A stretch of 64,000 bases of DNA from assembly GCF_003286085.1 (NCBI RefSeq), contig NW_020825288.1:9052001-9116000 (forward strand), given 5' to 3'. Source of the DNA: Drosophila persimilis (taxonomy: Eukaryota > Arthropoda > Insecta > Diptera > Drosophilidae). The notes under the pieces were generated by a model. The model searched no databases and was not told where the DNA came from. It saw only the letters and a list, made by a program, of their open reading frames with translations. The position numbers and the translations under genes are program-made. Below, in pieces: positions 26,517 through 39,165 of this stretch; the first letter of the stretch is position 1; the number at the start of each line of letters is the position of its first letter.

Positions 26517-27626
26517 GACTGCAACCAACGATCCAGCAGGCGGACACAGAGATGGGCTGTTGGCCCGACAGACAGACGGACGGACAGATAGTCATGTAGA
26601 CATATAGACATATGGGTAACGTTTCGCCATTTAGCTCGATTGCAGTTGCAAACATGCGATTTTGAAGAGGTTCGAATTGGCCAAAAGCGACTCCGATAGC
26701 AACTGCTGCTGCTGCTGCTGCTGCTGCGTGCGTGGAGGAGTCGTCTTCTGCCTCTGATTCCATTCGAGTCGAGAGTGTGGATTAGGGTAGGATCACATTC
26801 TCCAGTGCTGCTGCTTCTTGGGAATGGAATTTCGAAATTGTGGCAAGAGCAACAGCAGCAATGCAACAGCAAATTCTATGTAAATATAGCCATGGTCGCA
26901 GCTATGATCGAAAGCAACTCTCAACTTTGTCTGCTGCCAGAGACTTGGCGAGACTTTGTTGATTCTGGCCAAATGTGCTTTTTTATTGGCCTCGAACAAA
27001 ATGATTTCGTTTCTGGGGGCCCATAAAATGCCAGTTACTGCCAGTTACAGCTACCAACGTTTACAGCTTCTACCACTCCGCCTACCTCCTCAACCTTCTC
27101 TGGCAATTTCGCAGTCCTGACAACACCCGCTGTTTTTCGCTGGGAGGCCTCCAAGAACATAGACAGAAGACTGGGGATTCGGAGGGAAGGCCGTAAAAAT
27201 GTTGGAAATTAATTAATCTTCACATGCAACTAAATTAACGCATGATTGCTGGCACAGCAGCAGCCTCCAGCCACCAGCCAACAGTGGCCTCTGGGATCTG
27301 GGATCTGGGATCTGCTTCGGGCTCTGGCTTCCAGAGTCCGCATCCGACTCAAGTTCAATGTCTGAGTGGAGTGGAGGCTGAGCTGCAGGATTTATTGCAT
27401 TTATCGGCCAATCGAATTGCGTTTGCAGCTTAAGATTTATACATTTTACTTTTCCCCCCATTTCTTTTCCCTTACTTATTTTTGGGATACCCAATGCGGA
27501 AGTTGTGGATCGCTTGGATGGTTGGTTACTTCTAATTAAACGTCGCGTAGCCTCAATTTATTTGACTCGATTTGTTGGTTTGACATTAATGAACACGGCG
27601 TTGACATGCTCTCGCTGCCACGACAA

Positions 27627-27648
27627 CGACGACGACGACGACGACGAC
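27627..27648. repeat. (CGA)n microsatellite
   Basis: Trinucleotide tract in non-coding DNA. Confidence 0.95.
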
Positions 27649-30600
27649 AATGGCGACGACAACTGCCACAAGGAAAGCGATGACACCTCTTTGTGACCAC
27701 ATCGAGATGTCTGCCAATGGGAATCATCAATTAAATTAGTTGGGAGTTGAGGCCCCAGAGTTGTTTTGCAGAACATTTGCCAGACCGAAACAGGCAGCTC
27801 CATTTGCCATTTCGCGCTTGTCTCTCGCCTCGGTTTCGGGCTGGCTGGCTCTTCTTCTGTCTGGCCCTGATCCGCTGGGGGTTCATTTGCATTTGGCCAG
27901 AAGACCAGAGACGATTCCTGGCTTTGGCCCCTGCCACTGCTGGCTCTCTGCCTCATTTAAGTGTTAAAAATGGCAGTTACATGAAACCCAGCGAGGAGCA
28001 GGGCCCCAAAGAGCTGGCAAATGTTCCGTTTACGTTTGTTTCGTGCCTTTTCGTTTGGTGGTTTATGTGTTTTGCCTGCCCCTCGCCCCTCCGGGTCTCT
28101 GGAAATGATTGTAGCTCGAGGTTTGTTGCCTCAGTCTTTTGTTTTAAATATTAAACGGCTCTACAAATCGTTGCCAGCTGTCTGACTGCCGCTTCAGTCG
28201 CTTCTGTTGCCGCTGCTGACTGCAGAAAATTTGTCATTTTTCCCGCGGTTTGGCGGCTCATTAGTCGCACATTTTCGTGGAAGGCGCAGACGCAGACTCA
28301 GGCTCAGGCTCAGGCTCAGACTCAGGCTCAGACAGAAAGCTGCCAGGCGATGACATGCCAGATTACGGGGCCCCCAAAAAACGACACTGTCCCTCCGTCT
28401 TGTTCCCTTCTACCGCTTCCCTAACCATGTCCGAGATCCCCAAAGCCTCAGAATCGGTTCCACAGTGACCCAAATGTCTGTTGGTTTACGAGTATGGCGG
28501 CGGCAAGGGTCTGACACTTTCTGTGGCGATTTTAATTAGAAATGAAGAAATAGATACTCGTATTTGCTCGTGGCCTGCAGAAATGCACGAAGTTCAAATG
28601 CCCTATCTAAAACTTTAAAGGATTACGGGAAAAGAATTACATGAAGGAGAAAATTCTACAATTTGATGCCTTTTGTTGGCTGTGAAAAGTGGCTTGCTTC
28701 GGGCTTTCTTGCTTAATGAAACATCTCTTTTCGCTTAAATACATTTTTTTAAATATATACAATTATTTAATTTAATTCTAACAATTCATTTAATAAGAAC
28801 CATGGACTACCATGACTCCCCAATTTAATTTAATAAAATAATCCACTCAATGAATGAGTTCTAATCTCAAAAGCGGATACAATAATTCAGAACAGTCCAA
28901 GCTTAATAACCTATCCCTATCCTATCCTATCCCTATCCCTAGAACAAACAACTTTTATTCTTATTCCAACAATTATATCTATTCTTATACGATCATTGAT
29001 TTCGTGGCACTTTCTAAACATGTTCTAATCAAAACGAGTAGCATACCGAATTGTCCTTCATGAATAGGGTATATCCAATCGCCTTTGTTGGGCCATGGAT
29101 GGAGTGGGGATGCGGTCATTCTATCCAAGCTCCGGACTCCGACGAACTCGCGTGGTTCGCACCGAGTCGACTCCACTCCACTCCACTCCAGTCTATTCGG
29201 AGAGCTAATGTGATCAGCAAATAGTGGATTAGATGGAGCTGGAGCAGGGAGGGGTGGCGGCGGCAGAGGGCTGTGTGGTGTATGCAGTTTGCTCACTTGC
29301 CACTTTGCCACTTACCACTCGAGAGTCAAATTATAATTTCATGGCTTATAAAACTCATATTTGTCTTGCGTTTGATGGAATTTCCATGTACACCCGTACG
29401 GGACACCCATGAGTGTGAGTCTATGAGTGCGAGTGCGAGTGCCAGGGCGACTCCGAGTGCGAGTGTGTGGATGGGTTAAACAAAACGTAACTAAAAACAT
29501 TTCTTCACGCTTCTTTGTGTTCCTTCTTTTGTGGAGTCTGTTTTGTTGGTTTGTTTTGTTTGTGCGCTTTGTTCGTTTTCTATTTACACGCAGTCAAACA
29601 AATTTTAACGCTTAAATGCTAAAAATCTGAAAAAGTATGGGGAATATTCGATTCCCAGTGCCCAGTGCCCAGTCCCAGTCTGAGTCGCAGCATCCAGCAA
29701 CCAGCATCAGCACCTCGGAACGAAGCGTAAGGAATTCGTAATTAGAAGTAAGACTCCAACTGCTGCAAGTCAGCCACAAATTGCAAATAAAAACAAAAGC
29801 CATGTTGTTGACTCTGCACAAACAACTCTGACGACTCGTAGAGGCAGGCACCCTGTGTCTGTGCACCCAACCCAAAAGCAACCCATCCCCGTTGTTTGTG
29901 CAAACAGTTAACACTCAAAGCACTCGAAAGTAAATGAAATCGATCCCCTCCACGGCCACAAAATGCTCAACTCTAACATCCAGCCCCAAAAACTTCAACG
30001 CGAAATGGGCGTTCACAGAAAACACAATTAAAATTTAATGACGAAAAGGCGGAAAAATAGTTAAGTGCACTGCTGCACTCTCAGTCCAAGAGACTCGTGT
30101 ACGACTCATGTCCGAGTCCCCGAGCCTTTTGGCCAAATAAAAATTGCCTTTTGTTGCCCAAAATTGAAATATGCAATCATAATGGCAGCGACACAAAATG
30201 CCGAATTTGGTTTCCCCTAATAACCGCAATGTGCAACCCGCATCGAAGCCCACATCCACATCCACATCCTATCGTACATGCCACAGCCTCCATCTGTCCG
30301 TTCCACAACTCCTTCCGTTCGTCCAACTCTTAACGGTTGCACTCCAGCCACTTGCAACAAGTGATGTCCCAGGTTGGGGCATCCCCCTCCTCTTTCTCTC
30401 TCGCTTGGCAGGCCCTGCCGGACAGTAAATTCGATTAAACCGCAAATAGGTTTTTGGCCAAGCGGGCGGCCAGGGCGGTCAGCAGGCCAAGCACCACTAG
30501 GGAGGCACAGTGGGGCAAGATTGAATCTATAGGTCTAGAGGAAGAATAAGATACAACAGTTCAGGGGATCTTCAGGGGAAGGCCCCTACGATAGCTTACT

Positions 30601-32958
30601 ATCTACTCCTCTTGACCAATCAAACTCTACCAATTGCAGCCTCTGTATATAATATTTAGTGGGGTTTTTCCCCAGACTTCCTCTAAGAATGAACCCCTGA
30701 TGTCCCACTGTGGCTTGAGGGCAACCATTGCGGGCACTGGCGGCATAATTTATGATTTCATTAAAGCAGCAAATTTAATCGAACTAAGTTGGAAATCAAA
30801 ACGATCGTCAGCTTCCCAGGCCCAGGCCCAGGGCCCATCCCCATACCCACGGCCATCATCATCTCGAGACCCGAGCCAATTTATCGGCTATCGACTATCT
30901 ATCGACTGACCGAGTAAGTGGCACAATCGTGAGCACTATGGACGCTTTTCGATTGAGCAATGATTTGGTTATTGGTGGCATGGGGCTCCGTGCGGGCGGG
31001 CGTTCAGGTGGAGGCCAAGTTCTATGAACTTCTCAAGCGAAATGAGTTCGCAGATCGAAAACTACAAGCTGCGGATTATAAAAAAGTTTAGAGCGATTGC
31101 AGTGGGCCATAAAATAAGTAAATCGCCGCCCAACTCACGTTCCCAAAAGGAGAGAAAGAGAGAGGGAGCGAGAGAGGGGACAAATAGAAATAAAATAAAA
31201 TTGAAAAGCTTAAAAAATTGAAAAACCAAGCCAATGGATGCGAATGGAATGGAATGGCTTGGGTATGGCATGGCGGATGGGATGTATGTACGAGTATTTG
31301 CAGAAATCGACTCACGGATTTTGTGTTACACTTTTGTTGTTAGCAAGTAGCGAATGACTCCCCTCTCTCGCTCTCTCTCTCTCTCTATCGCGGGATGGAA
31401 CAGAGTTTCGTGCGGCTAAAGCGAAATATTTTCGTTGCTTGACGACAGAGCAGCAAACGGCAGAAAGCGGCAACAGCGGCGATGATGGCGTCCATGTTGG
31501 TTGGCTGGCTTGCCACGGATCCAACCTACCTACCACAAAGCCACAACCGCAGATACATCCACAACCACAGCTGCAGCCACAGCCACAGCCACAGCCACGG
31601 CTACTCGTACAACAATCAATAGACAAACGTTTGGCTTGTTTTTTGGTTTTTCTGTTGCATTGTAAATCAAACGGAACTGAGCGAAAACAAGCGAAACGGT
31701 ATTGTTTTCCAATTGGCAGGCACGCTAGGGAGGAGCTCTGCAGCTCCCACAGCACCACCCACCGCACCCAGTCTGCCCCATCCCCAGCCCCAGCCCCAGC
31801 CCCAGCCCCCTCCTGCTGATGCCCGGGGCAGATGGCCTCGGGGCGGCAGTTCAAGTTGCCACTGAAGACGATGACAGGCAGTCGGAGTCCCAGAGCTCGA
31901 CGGGTACAGTGTGTGCTGGCTATAGGAGACTCCAGGTAGGACCCCAGTGACCTCTCTCCAATCACATCGAGGTCCTCAACATGGGCGATGCTCACATCAC
32001 GCCCGTCCACCGATGTTTCCTCAATTAACCTTTTTATTTCGGTGACTCGGTTACGTTTCTGTTTCTCCTTTTTTCTCCATTTTTTTTTGTTTTTGTTTTT
32101 TGTTGCTGTTTCTTTGGCTGTTGGGGCGTATGCGAATTGTCGCCATTACATGGTTTCGTGTTGTTGTTAACAGAAAAAAAGTTACAAAAATCCAATGGCC
32201 AAAACAAGAGTGCAATTTTCGAGGAGAACCAGTGAGACGCCAATGGGAAAATGTTTGGTCAAAAGGAGCAGCGGAATGTAACTGAAAGTAATAGAAAGTC
32301 GCTCGCAAAATTAAGTATACGCAGCGTGTACAGGGTGTGTTATGGGGTAGTGAGATCTCCACAAAGTAAGACTATTGTTAGGGGTATTAGTATTTAGATG
32401 ATGAGGAGTACTTATAAGTACTGTTATATATATACCTAATTTGATCATTGGAATATGCATCACCAATGATTGGAACAAGGATCAATGGAGATAAATGAAG
32501 AATAATTACGTAGTTAAAAACTCATAGAACAATTGACTTATGAACTTAATAAAGTATTCTAATCAATGACCAATCATCTGATCAAAAAAGGAACAAGTAA
32601 CTATCGCCAGGAGAGAATTACACACCTTTAATTAAAGATTAAAAATTGTTTGATCAGTCTCCTAATAAGGACCATTGATCAAGAACTTTTAGCATTAAAA
32701 TAATCGCGACAACCTGGGTTGTTTCCTTAATTCCCACAAGTCCCCTCTTATCCACTTAATGTCCCTTGGCGCATTTACAAATTGAAACCCCACTTCTGTG
32801 GCTAATCAGAGCCAAAGACCATTAGGCCCACTGTAGTGGTAGAGTGGCAGTAGGTTGGCAAAAAAGATACTCCCATGAGGCATCTAATTAAAACAGCCAC
32901 CGCCCCGACTCCACCTTGGAGGCAGTTTTAGCTGTTTTTTCCTGATCGTTTTCCCGGA

Positions 32959-32987
32959 CTGCCTGCCTGCCTGCCTGCCTGCCTGCC
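32959..32987. repeat. (CTGC)n microsatellite
   Basis: Tetranucleotide tract. Confidence 0.95.
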
Positions 32988-35900
32988 GCACAGCGCGTTG
33001 CATGGCTGCTGCCGCTGCTGCTACTGGTATTTTGGCTAACAAAAAGGCGTTGCAGCCTGGGTTAAGTGAGGTTATGTTATTTGTCAATTTGTTTTTCCTT
33101 AAGCAGAAAATGTTTTAGCTGTTTCGGTTTCTGTTGCTTGTGCTGCTGCTGCTGGGCCACTAAAAAGCAACAAGGTTATTAAAGGTTAAGCCACACAGAG
33201 AGGAGTGACATGCCCCCAAAGACTACACACTTCTTGGGCTCCATGGCAGATCTCCCACAGATCATCGTCCAACATACTATGCTAGTGGAAACATTCGCCC
33301 CGTCTCTGCCATAACTTTCAATCAATTTATGCATATATGCATTTTGGCCAACAGAAAACAGAGCCAATCCAAATCCACATCGAAATCCAAATCGAGATCG
33401 AAATTCAAAATCAAATCAAAACGAGCGAAAAAACATGTAGCACTTGTCAGCGGAGCCGACAGACAATAAAAACCCCGGACAAGCGACAATTTTTGTGGAA
33501 ATGTAATAAACATTCATAAAACATCGCCATCGCCATCGCTGTCGCTGTTTCAGAAAAGATTTACAGATTAACGATTTCCGATATCGAATGGCAGATTTTC
33601 GGTTTCTTTTCTTTTGACAAGATTTTTATTAATTTAACAATAAAATGTTTATGCAAATCTCTGTCCGTCTCTGTGTGTTTCTTTTTGCTCGAAATATAAT
33701 CAAAAGGCAATTATAATGGTGGAGCCCCAACAAAGACCGATCCGAGGGTAAGTTATGGCACTGGCCGATAGCCGACAAGCGGCTAATGAAATTATAAAAC
33801 AAATGTCCATCATTATGGACACTAAATGTCATTAGGAATTCAAATTTCAAATTTCCACCAAGCGATTATACATTTTAGAATTTGCCATTCGCTGCTCCAA
33901 TGGCTTCCAATGGTTTGGTGGGGTTTTTGGGGGGCTGGCAGCCGTGGAAATTTATGTGGCAGTTGAAACTCGAAAACAAGCCACAAATGTCAGTAAATGG
34001 CGTTGGCCAAATGGGTCGTGAATTATGCCAAACAAGTTGGATCAACCATCTATCGGATCTGGGATCTCCAAGATAGATTAGAAATGCGCTTCTCATTATC
34101 AGCTATTGCCATAAGGCCAATAAAGTCGGCAACTTAACGGCAGTTTGATGGCCAAGAGTACGACAAACTGTCAAAATGCCCAGCAGGCAGCCCCCAGCAC
34201 TCCGAAGCTACGAAGCTCATTCTATATTTATTTGCATAAACGGGTGTGTACCCTGTACTGGAAAATATCAAGGGTATATGGTGTTCGAAGCTATAGTAAG
34301 ACTAAAAATTCAATGGAGCAGACATGATCGATCTTTAGACAATTAAGAAGAAGTCTTGATATTCAGAATAATATGGATATGCACCTCTTGTCCTGTACAA
34401 CAGAAACACAACCACAATCCTCCTTTGCAGTACTCTTTAATATGCTTTGATGTCAATTTCTAATACATCCTTCCATATGCCAGGTATATTTTAGTCGGAA
34501 TATCGGGCTGTACGAGCTCTTACTAGCTTAATCGAAATATATGAGACATCTAAGACGGTGAGACCTAAGAGCTGCCCGCTCAGATAATTCACACCTCATT
34601 CGGACGCGTTGCCTCTACCCGGCGCAGCGGGTGGTAGGAGGCAGATGGTAGCCCCTGCCCCTGCCACAGTCGCCGCCCCACCCTGACTCTGCGTGCGGTC
34701 TCAAATATCAAAAGCGACAACGATCCGCAGAGAATTTCTCACGCTAATGCCGCACAAATTTTCAATGCAAAATAATTCAAAGCTGACCAAAAAAAAAAAA
34801 AAAAACATGAACGACACAACCAGAAAGGCAACAAAATTATTGGTAACAAATAATTTTTGGCGCTTTCTTTATGGCAAATTAGCCGCGGCAATAAAATGCC
34901 AAAAAAAAACATGTGTATGCCAGTGTGTGTGTGTCGGAGTATGCGCTGGTGCCGGAGCCGGAGTGTGTCCGTCCATGTAAGAGTGTGTAATAAATAAAAA
35001 TCCAGAGTGCCATGCAAATGCCACAACAGGCGTACTATGAAGTCCTCCTATGCATAGGAGTCCTCCCTCCACTCCCGTATCTCCGCTGCATCCAGGGGGC
35101 CAGCTCTTCCTCTATCTGGTCTTTCGGCCACGGCCCCGGTCCCGGCCCCGGCCCCGGACCCGTCCGCAACGGCCTCTGGTAGATAGTCTGGAAAATCGTT
35201 GTTATTATTTATTGCCGCCGATATTTTTATGTTTTTTTCCGAAGTCGTGACTCGACCAGGTCGCGGTCGCCCGTCGGCGTAGCCCCTGCCGCTGGCTAGA
35301 CAGGCAGCAGCCCCCAGAAGGTGTGTTTCTGGCCACTGGACAGCGCTTGGAGTGGGCTCCAAGCCGAACGGGGGATCAAACGGGAGGCTTCAGAGAGTCT
35401 TCAAGACTTCTGCTGCTGCTGCTGACCAACTGATGGACGTTTCGAAAGAGCCGAGTTCTTGGAAAGTTTTCAAAAGCGTTAACAATCACAGCCACAGCCA
35501 AAGCATTTCCATCGATTGGTCAGACCACCGGAAGTAGCTGCTTTATATGCCACACACATGTGGCACAGAGGCAACGAAGCAGCTGTTAGCCTTGTTAGAT
35601 CAAATGTCTGTCCAAAGTCTCGGATTTGCCCATCCAAAGGTCTTCGGCTTTGTCTTTCATGGGTTGACTAATCGCTGATCCCTCGAAGAAGACGCCACAA
35701 ACTCCCACACACATCTACAAAAACACGAACATGCAACATCAAAGCTCATAAACATGCACGGGCACACTCCATGGAGGCAGGGTGGAGGTTGCAGGGTGCC
35801 CTGTGCCGGGGCTAAGACATCAATCCCTCAACAAGGCACAGACCCGGCTGAATTACGCGTTCGATTTAATCAGCCAGAAGAAATAAGCAGTCGACTGAAA

Positions 35901-38355
35901 GATACGCTTACCTATCTAATAAGTAAGCTTATGGTATATCAAATAACAGATCTCTGAAACGTGGAAACACATCCACAGTGCAGTGAAAGTCCCAGAAACA
36001 GGGCAAATAAATGTGTTGTAATCTCTCAGTACTTAAGATTCTTTGGAATTCTATAAAACTACGTTACAATCCTTAAGTTTCACAAAGTCTATGGTCTATA
36101 TGGGACATGTTTTATATGATATGATACATGATCTTTCTAAGCTTTTCATCATAAAAGGATCATGCTCTTAGAAATAAAAATACCTTAAAGCCCTTCTTGC
36201 AGATGAAAGATTCTGAAAGATTATAGTCTTTTTATAAAATATAATAGATCGATCTTGCAATTTCTTTATCTCTTTGATATTAACGAATATTTGAAGGTGA
36301 TCAAGGCAGTAAGTAGCCAAGATCTTCTACGGATCTCCTTTCCAATTTCTCTATCTCTTTGGAGTGGTAATTTACGGATCTTCTAATGTGCATTCTTCTG
36401 AGAGACTCCTTCTTAGAAATAGACAAATCTATGTACGAGAACTTATATAATCCTGCTACTAATTGTAACAGTTACCTTAACAACATCTACTAACCAAAAT
36501 AACACAAGATCAACGATCTTTTCTTACTTTTATTACCGCCAAAGAAGACCGAGCACTTCCAGGCTTCTTAAGTAAATCGTTATACCTGTAAATGTCCACA
36601 ACTTCATATGAAGATACCAAAACACGCATTTCGACATTTCGAAGTTGTTGCGATACAACAGCAACAACACAAACAACAACAAATAAGAGGTACGACACGT
36701 TGTGCGATCAACGTTCGATGACTTCGATTTGCTGGACACGATCGAGACAAAGTCGCTTACTTTCGCTTGGTCATGAATATTAAAGACATTAAGTAGGAAC
36801 AATAACAACCAGCGAACAACTGCAGGAGCAGCAGATCACAGAATGGGGTGAGGATCGTTCTGGGATCGTTCTGGGATCCGGATCGGAATGGGCATCGAAC
36901 CGTGTGGACAGAGAGATCTGCACACTGCACTTGATGCGATTTGGCTTTGTGTGAGTCTTCCTCTTTTTTTTTCTTTCTTTTTCTTCTTTTTTTTTGTGGA
37001 AATGTCTGATCATGTCAAAAGCGTCGCAGCCCGTCATACAACAAACAACAATGCCTCATACCTCAGGGGCGGCTGGAGGGCGGTTGTTGCCACACCAACA
37101 ACTGCAGCAACAACTAAAAGAACAACAGCAACAACAACAAGCACATCGGGAAGGAAAAAAAAAGGATTTCGTGTCGTTTTGTCATCGCATGTTCCCTGCC
37201 TTCTGGCAAATGAAAACGTGAGCCGGAGTTTCTGTTAGGTCGGTCTCCTGCCTCCTGCCTCCTCCACCTCCACCTCTGCCTGAATGCTTATAAATATGCA
37301 TTTCTTGATATTTTGTATATGGCTGCCATATAATTTAGCCAAAACGAAAACCAATAAACAATGGATCGAGAAACAGAGCCAAAGACAGAGGCAAACCCAG
37401 AGGAGGAGAGACGAGACGAGACGAGACGAGAGGGGACTCCCGACCAAGTGGAGGAAACTGAAGTTGCAATTTTGCTGTCAACAAAACGCCAAACGAAGAC
37501 GCGCCAATGCCCCGGACAGGCTTTTGCCAGATGCCATCAGATACTCGAGAGTTACATCAGGCAAAGATGGGGAGCCGCCGAGATCGATGTGATTTGAACT
37601 TTCATCGCCGCCTGACCACCACTCGATGGATCCGAGAGTCAAGTGTCTGAAGCTCTCGGGGGACTCGGCGGCCATCCATTGGAATGCGAATCGGAATGAA
37701 ATCAGCTTGGGTTGGTCACCTTTCTATCGCGTCTGAGATGCTACATTTAAATCATCATAGCTCAAATTGCTGTTAACGTTTTACATAAGTACTGCTATCT
37801 GGGGCCCCAGCACCGGCACCGGCAACGATCCCAGTCATTAGGCAAGAAAACGCTTTTTGATTTTGCCTGATTATTAATGATTTCCGTTCGATTTATCACA
37901 CGATCGATGGTTGTATAGTGCAAGGTCATCAAAGGAACGTGTTGATTACCAGCACACAATAATACCAACAATAAATTAATAGGCACAGAGCACCAAAGAC
38001 CAGAAAGAAGGCAAAGGCAAAGGTAAGGGTAAGGGCAAGGGCAAGGGATAGACAACCCGCGGCTTTCCTCGGTTCCTCGGTTCCCCATTTCTCTTTTGAT
38101 GGATTGCGCCGTAGAGACAAGAGGAGCCAACAAATCCGTTTCTCATGTACAATGAAATTTGTTTGCTAACAATGTCCGCCAGGCAGTCAGACAGACAGCC
38201 AGCCAAACGGAACATTTCTCGTTTATTTATAACAATTTCGAGGCGTTAAATTGAACCAGCATTCGGGATCAATTTGTGATGATTCATTGCGATTTAATTT
38301 CCAATTTTAATGCTTCAAAAATGAACTTATAATCAACAATGAGTATTTCTCCATA

Positions 38356-38386
38356 CTCTCTCTCTCTCTCTCTCTCTGTCTGTCTC
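38356..38386. repeat. (TC)n microsatellite
   Basis: TC tract followed by TCTGTC units. Confidence 0.95.
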
Positions 38387-39138
38387 TGTAATACTCTCCA
38401 TTTATCCGGCTTGGATTTCCTACCGAATTTGTCCATAATTTATATGTTCCAATTTGGTTACAATGCCACAAAATCGGGCTACAAATATGTAATCCAACAC
38501 TAATTGGAAGCTCATGAGGCGTCTGGCGATGGGGTCTTCGCTTCTAATGGCAAATGTTGCAAATGCTGCCCAGACAATGCTGGCTAAAAATGAAACTCGT
38601 TAAATATTTATGAGGAGCACGAGCATCGGATCGGTCCAGCCGGAGACTGGCTTTGGCCCGGCCCGGCCCGGCCAGATGTGTAGGCCATAATTGTGCACAG
38701 ATTTTGATTTGGAGTTGCCTGCAGCAGCAGCAGCAGCAGCAGCACCAACAGTAAGGCGGCAGTAAGTGCGATCGGACGACCCAACCCCAGGTGCTGCTAC
38801 CAGCTACAGCTTCCAGTTGCAGCAGCCCTGACGCGGCCTGCCTTGCCCATGGCCATATACTCGTACCACTCGTACACCCAATGCTCCGGCTCGCACATAG
38901 CTGTAAATAAAAAAAAAGAAGGAAAATAAGAGAAGCAAGGCATGCCCGGCCCAGCCCGGCCCGGCCCGGTACGGTCCAAGTGGCGGTGGCCCATAGCTCT
39001 CGGCCATGCACGAAGGCGCAACACTTCAGCGTCAGCGTCAGCATCAGCATCAGTCTCTGCCCCGGCTTTCAGCCGCAGCTTCAGATTCAGTTTTGCTGCA
39101 CGAGACTGTGGCAGGACCGTGGACCGCGCTGTGGTGCC

Positions 39139-39165
39139 ACAACCTGTTTCGTGGGAACATTACCT
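39139..39165 (+). repeat. 27-bp element, copy B
   Basis: Perfect inverted copy of 1942-1968, located 31 kb upstream of the Serrate coding start. It sits in a GC-rich, non-repetitive 200-bp stretch next to CCCGG-type repeats. Confidence 0.85.

Larger units (their letters stand above)
20001..30000. other. Gene-free region, second part of the desert
   Basis: The contents are the same mix: AT-rich blocks near 20050-20400, 21580-22240, 24660-25060 and 28550-29000, with a 21-A run at 25549-25569, a CTGGA repeat at 26491-26516 and a CGA repeat at 27627-27648. No conserved coding sequence, tRNA or other RNA gene could be supported. Confidence 0.7.
30001..39138. other. Gene-free region, third part of the desert
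   Basis: It holds CAGCCC repeats (31779-31809), GA/CT-rich tracts (31150-31180 and 31360-31390), a CTGC repeat (32959-32987) and a (TC)n tract (38356-38386). AT-rich blocks lie at 32360-32700, 34260-34560 and 36000-36530. Nothing gene-like. Confidence 0.7.

Noticed and set aside
26660-26690. tRNA-like GGTTCGAATT
   Set aside because: No A box, anticodon stem or acceptor stem can be paired around it.
31312-32010. 232-codon minus-strand open frame
   Set aside because: It is built on CAGCCC and CCACAG repeats (Gly-Ala and Cys-Gly runs) with no exon structure.
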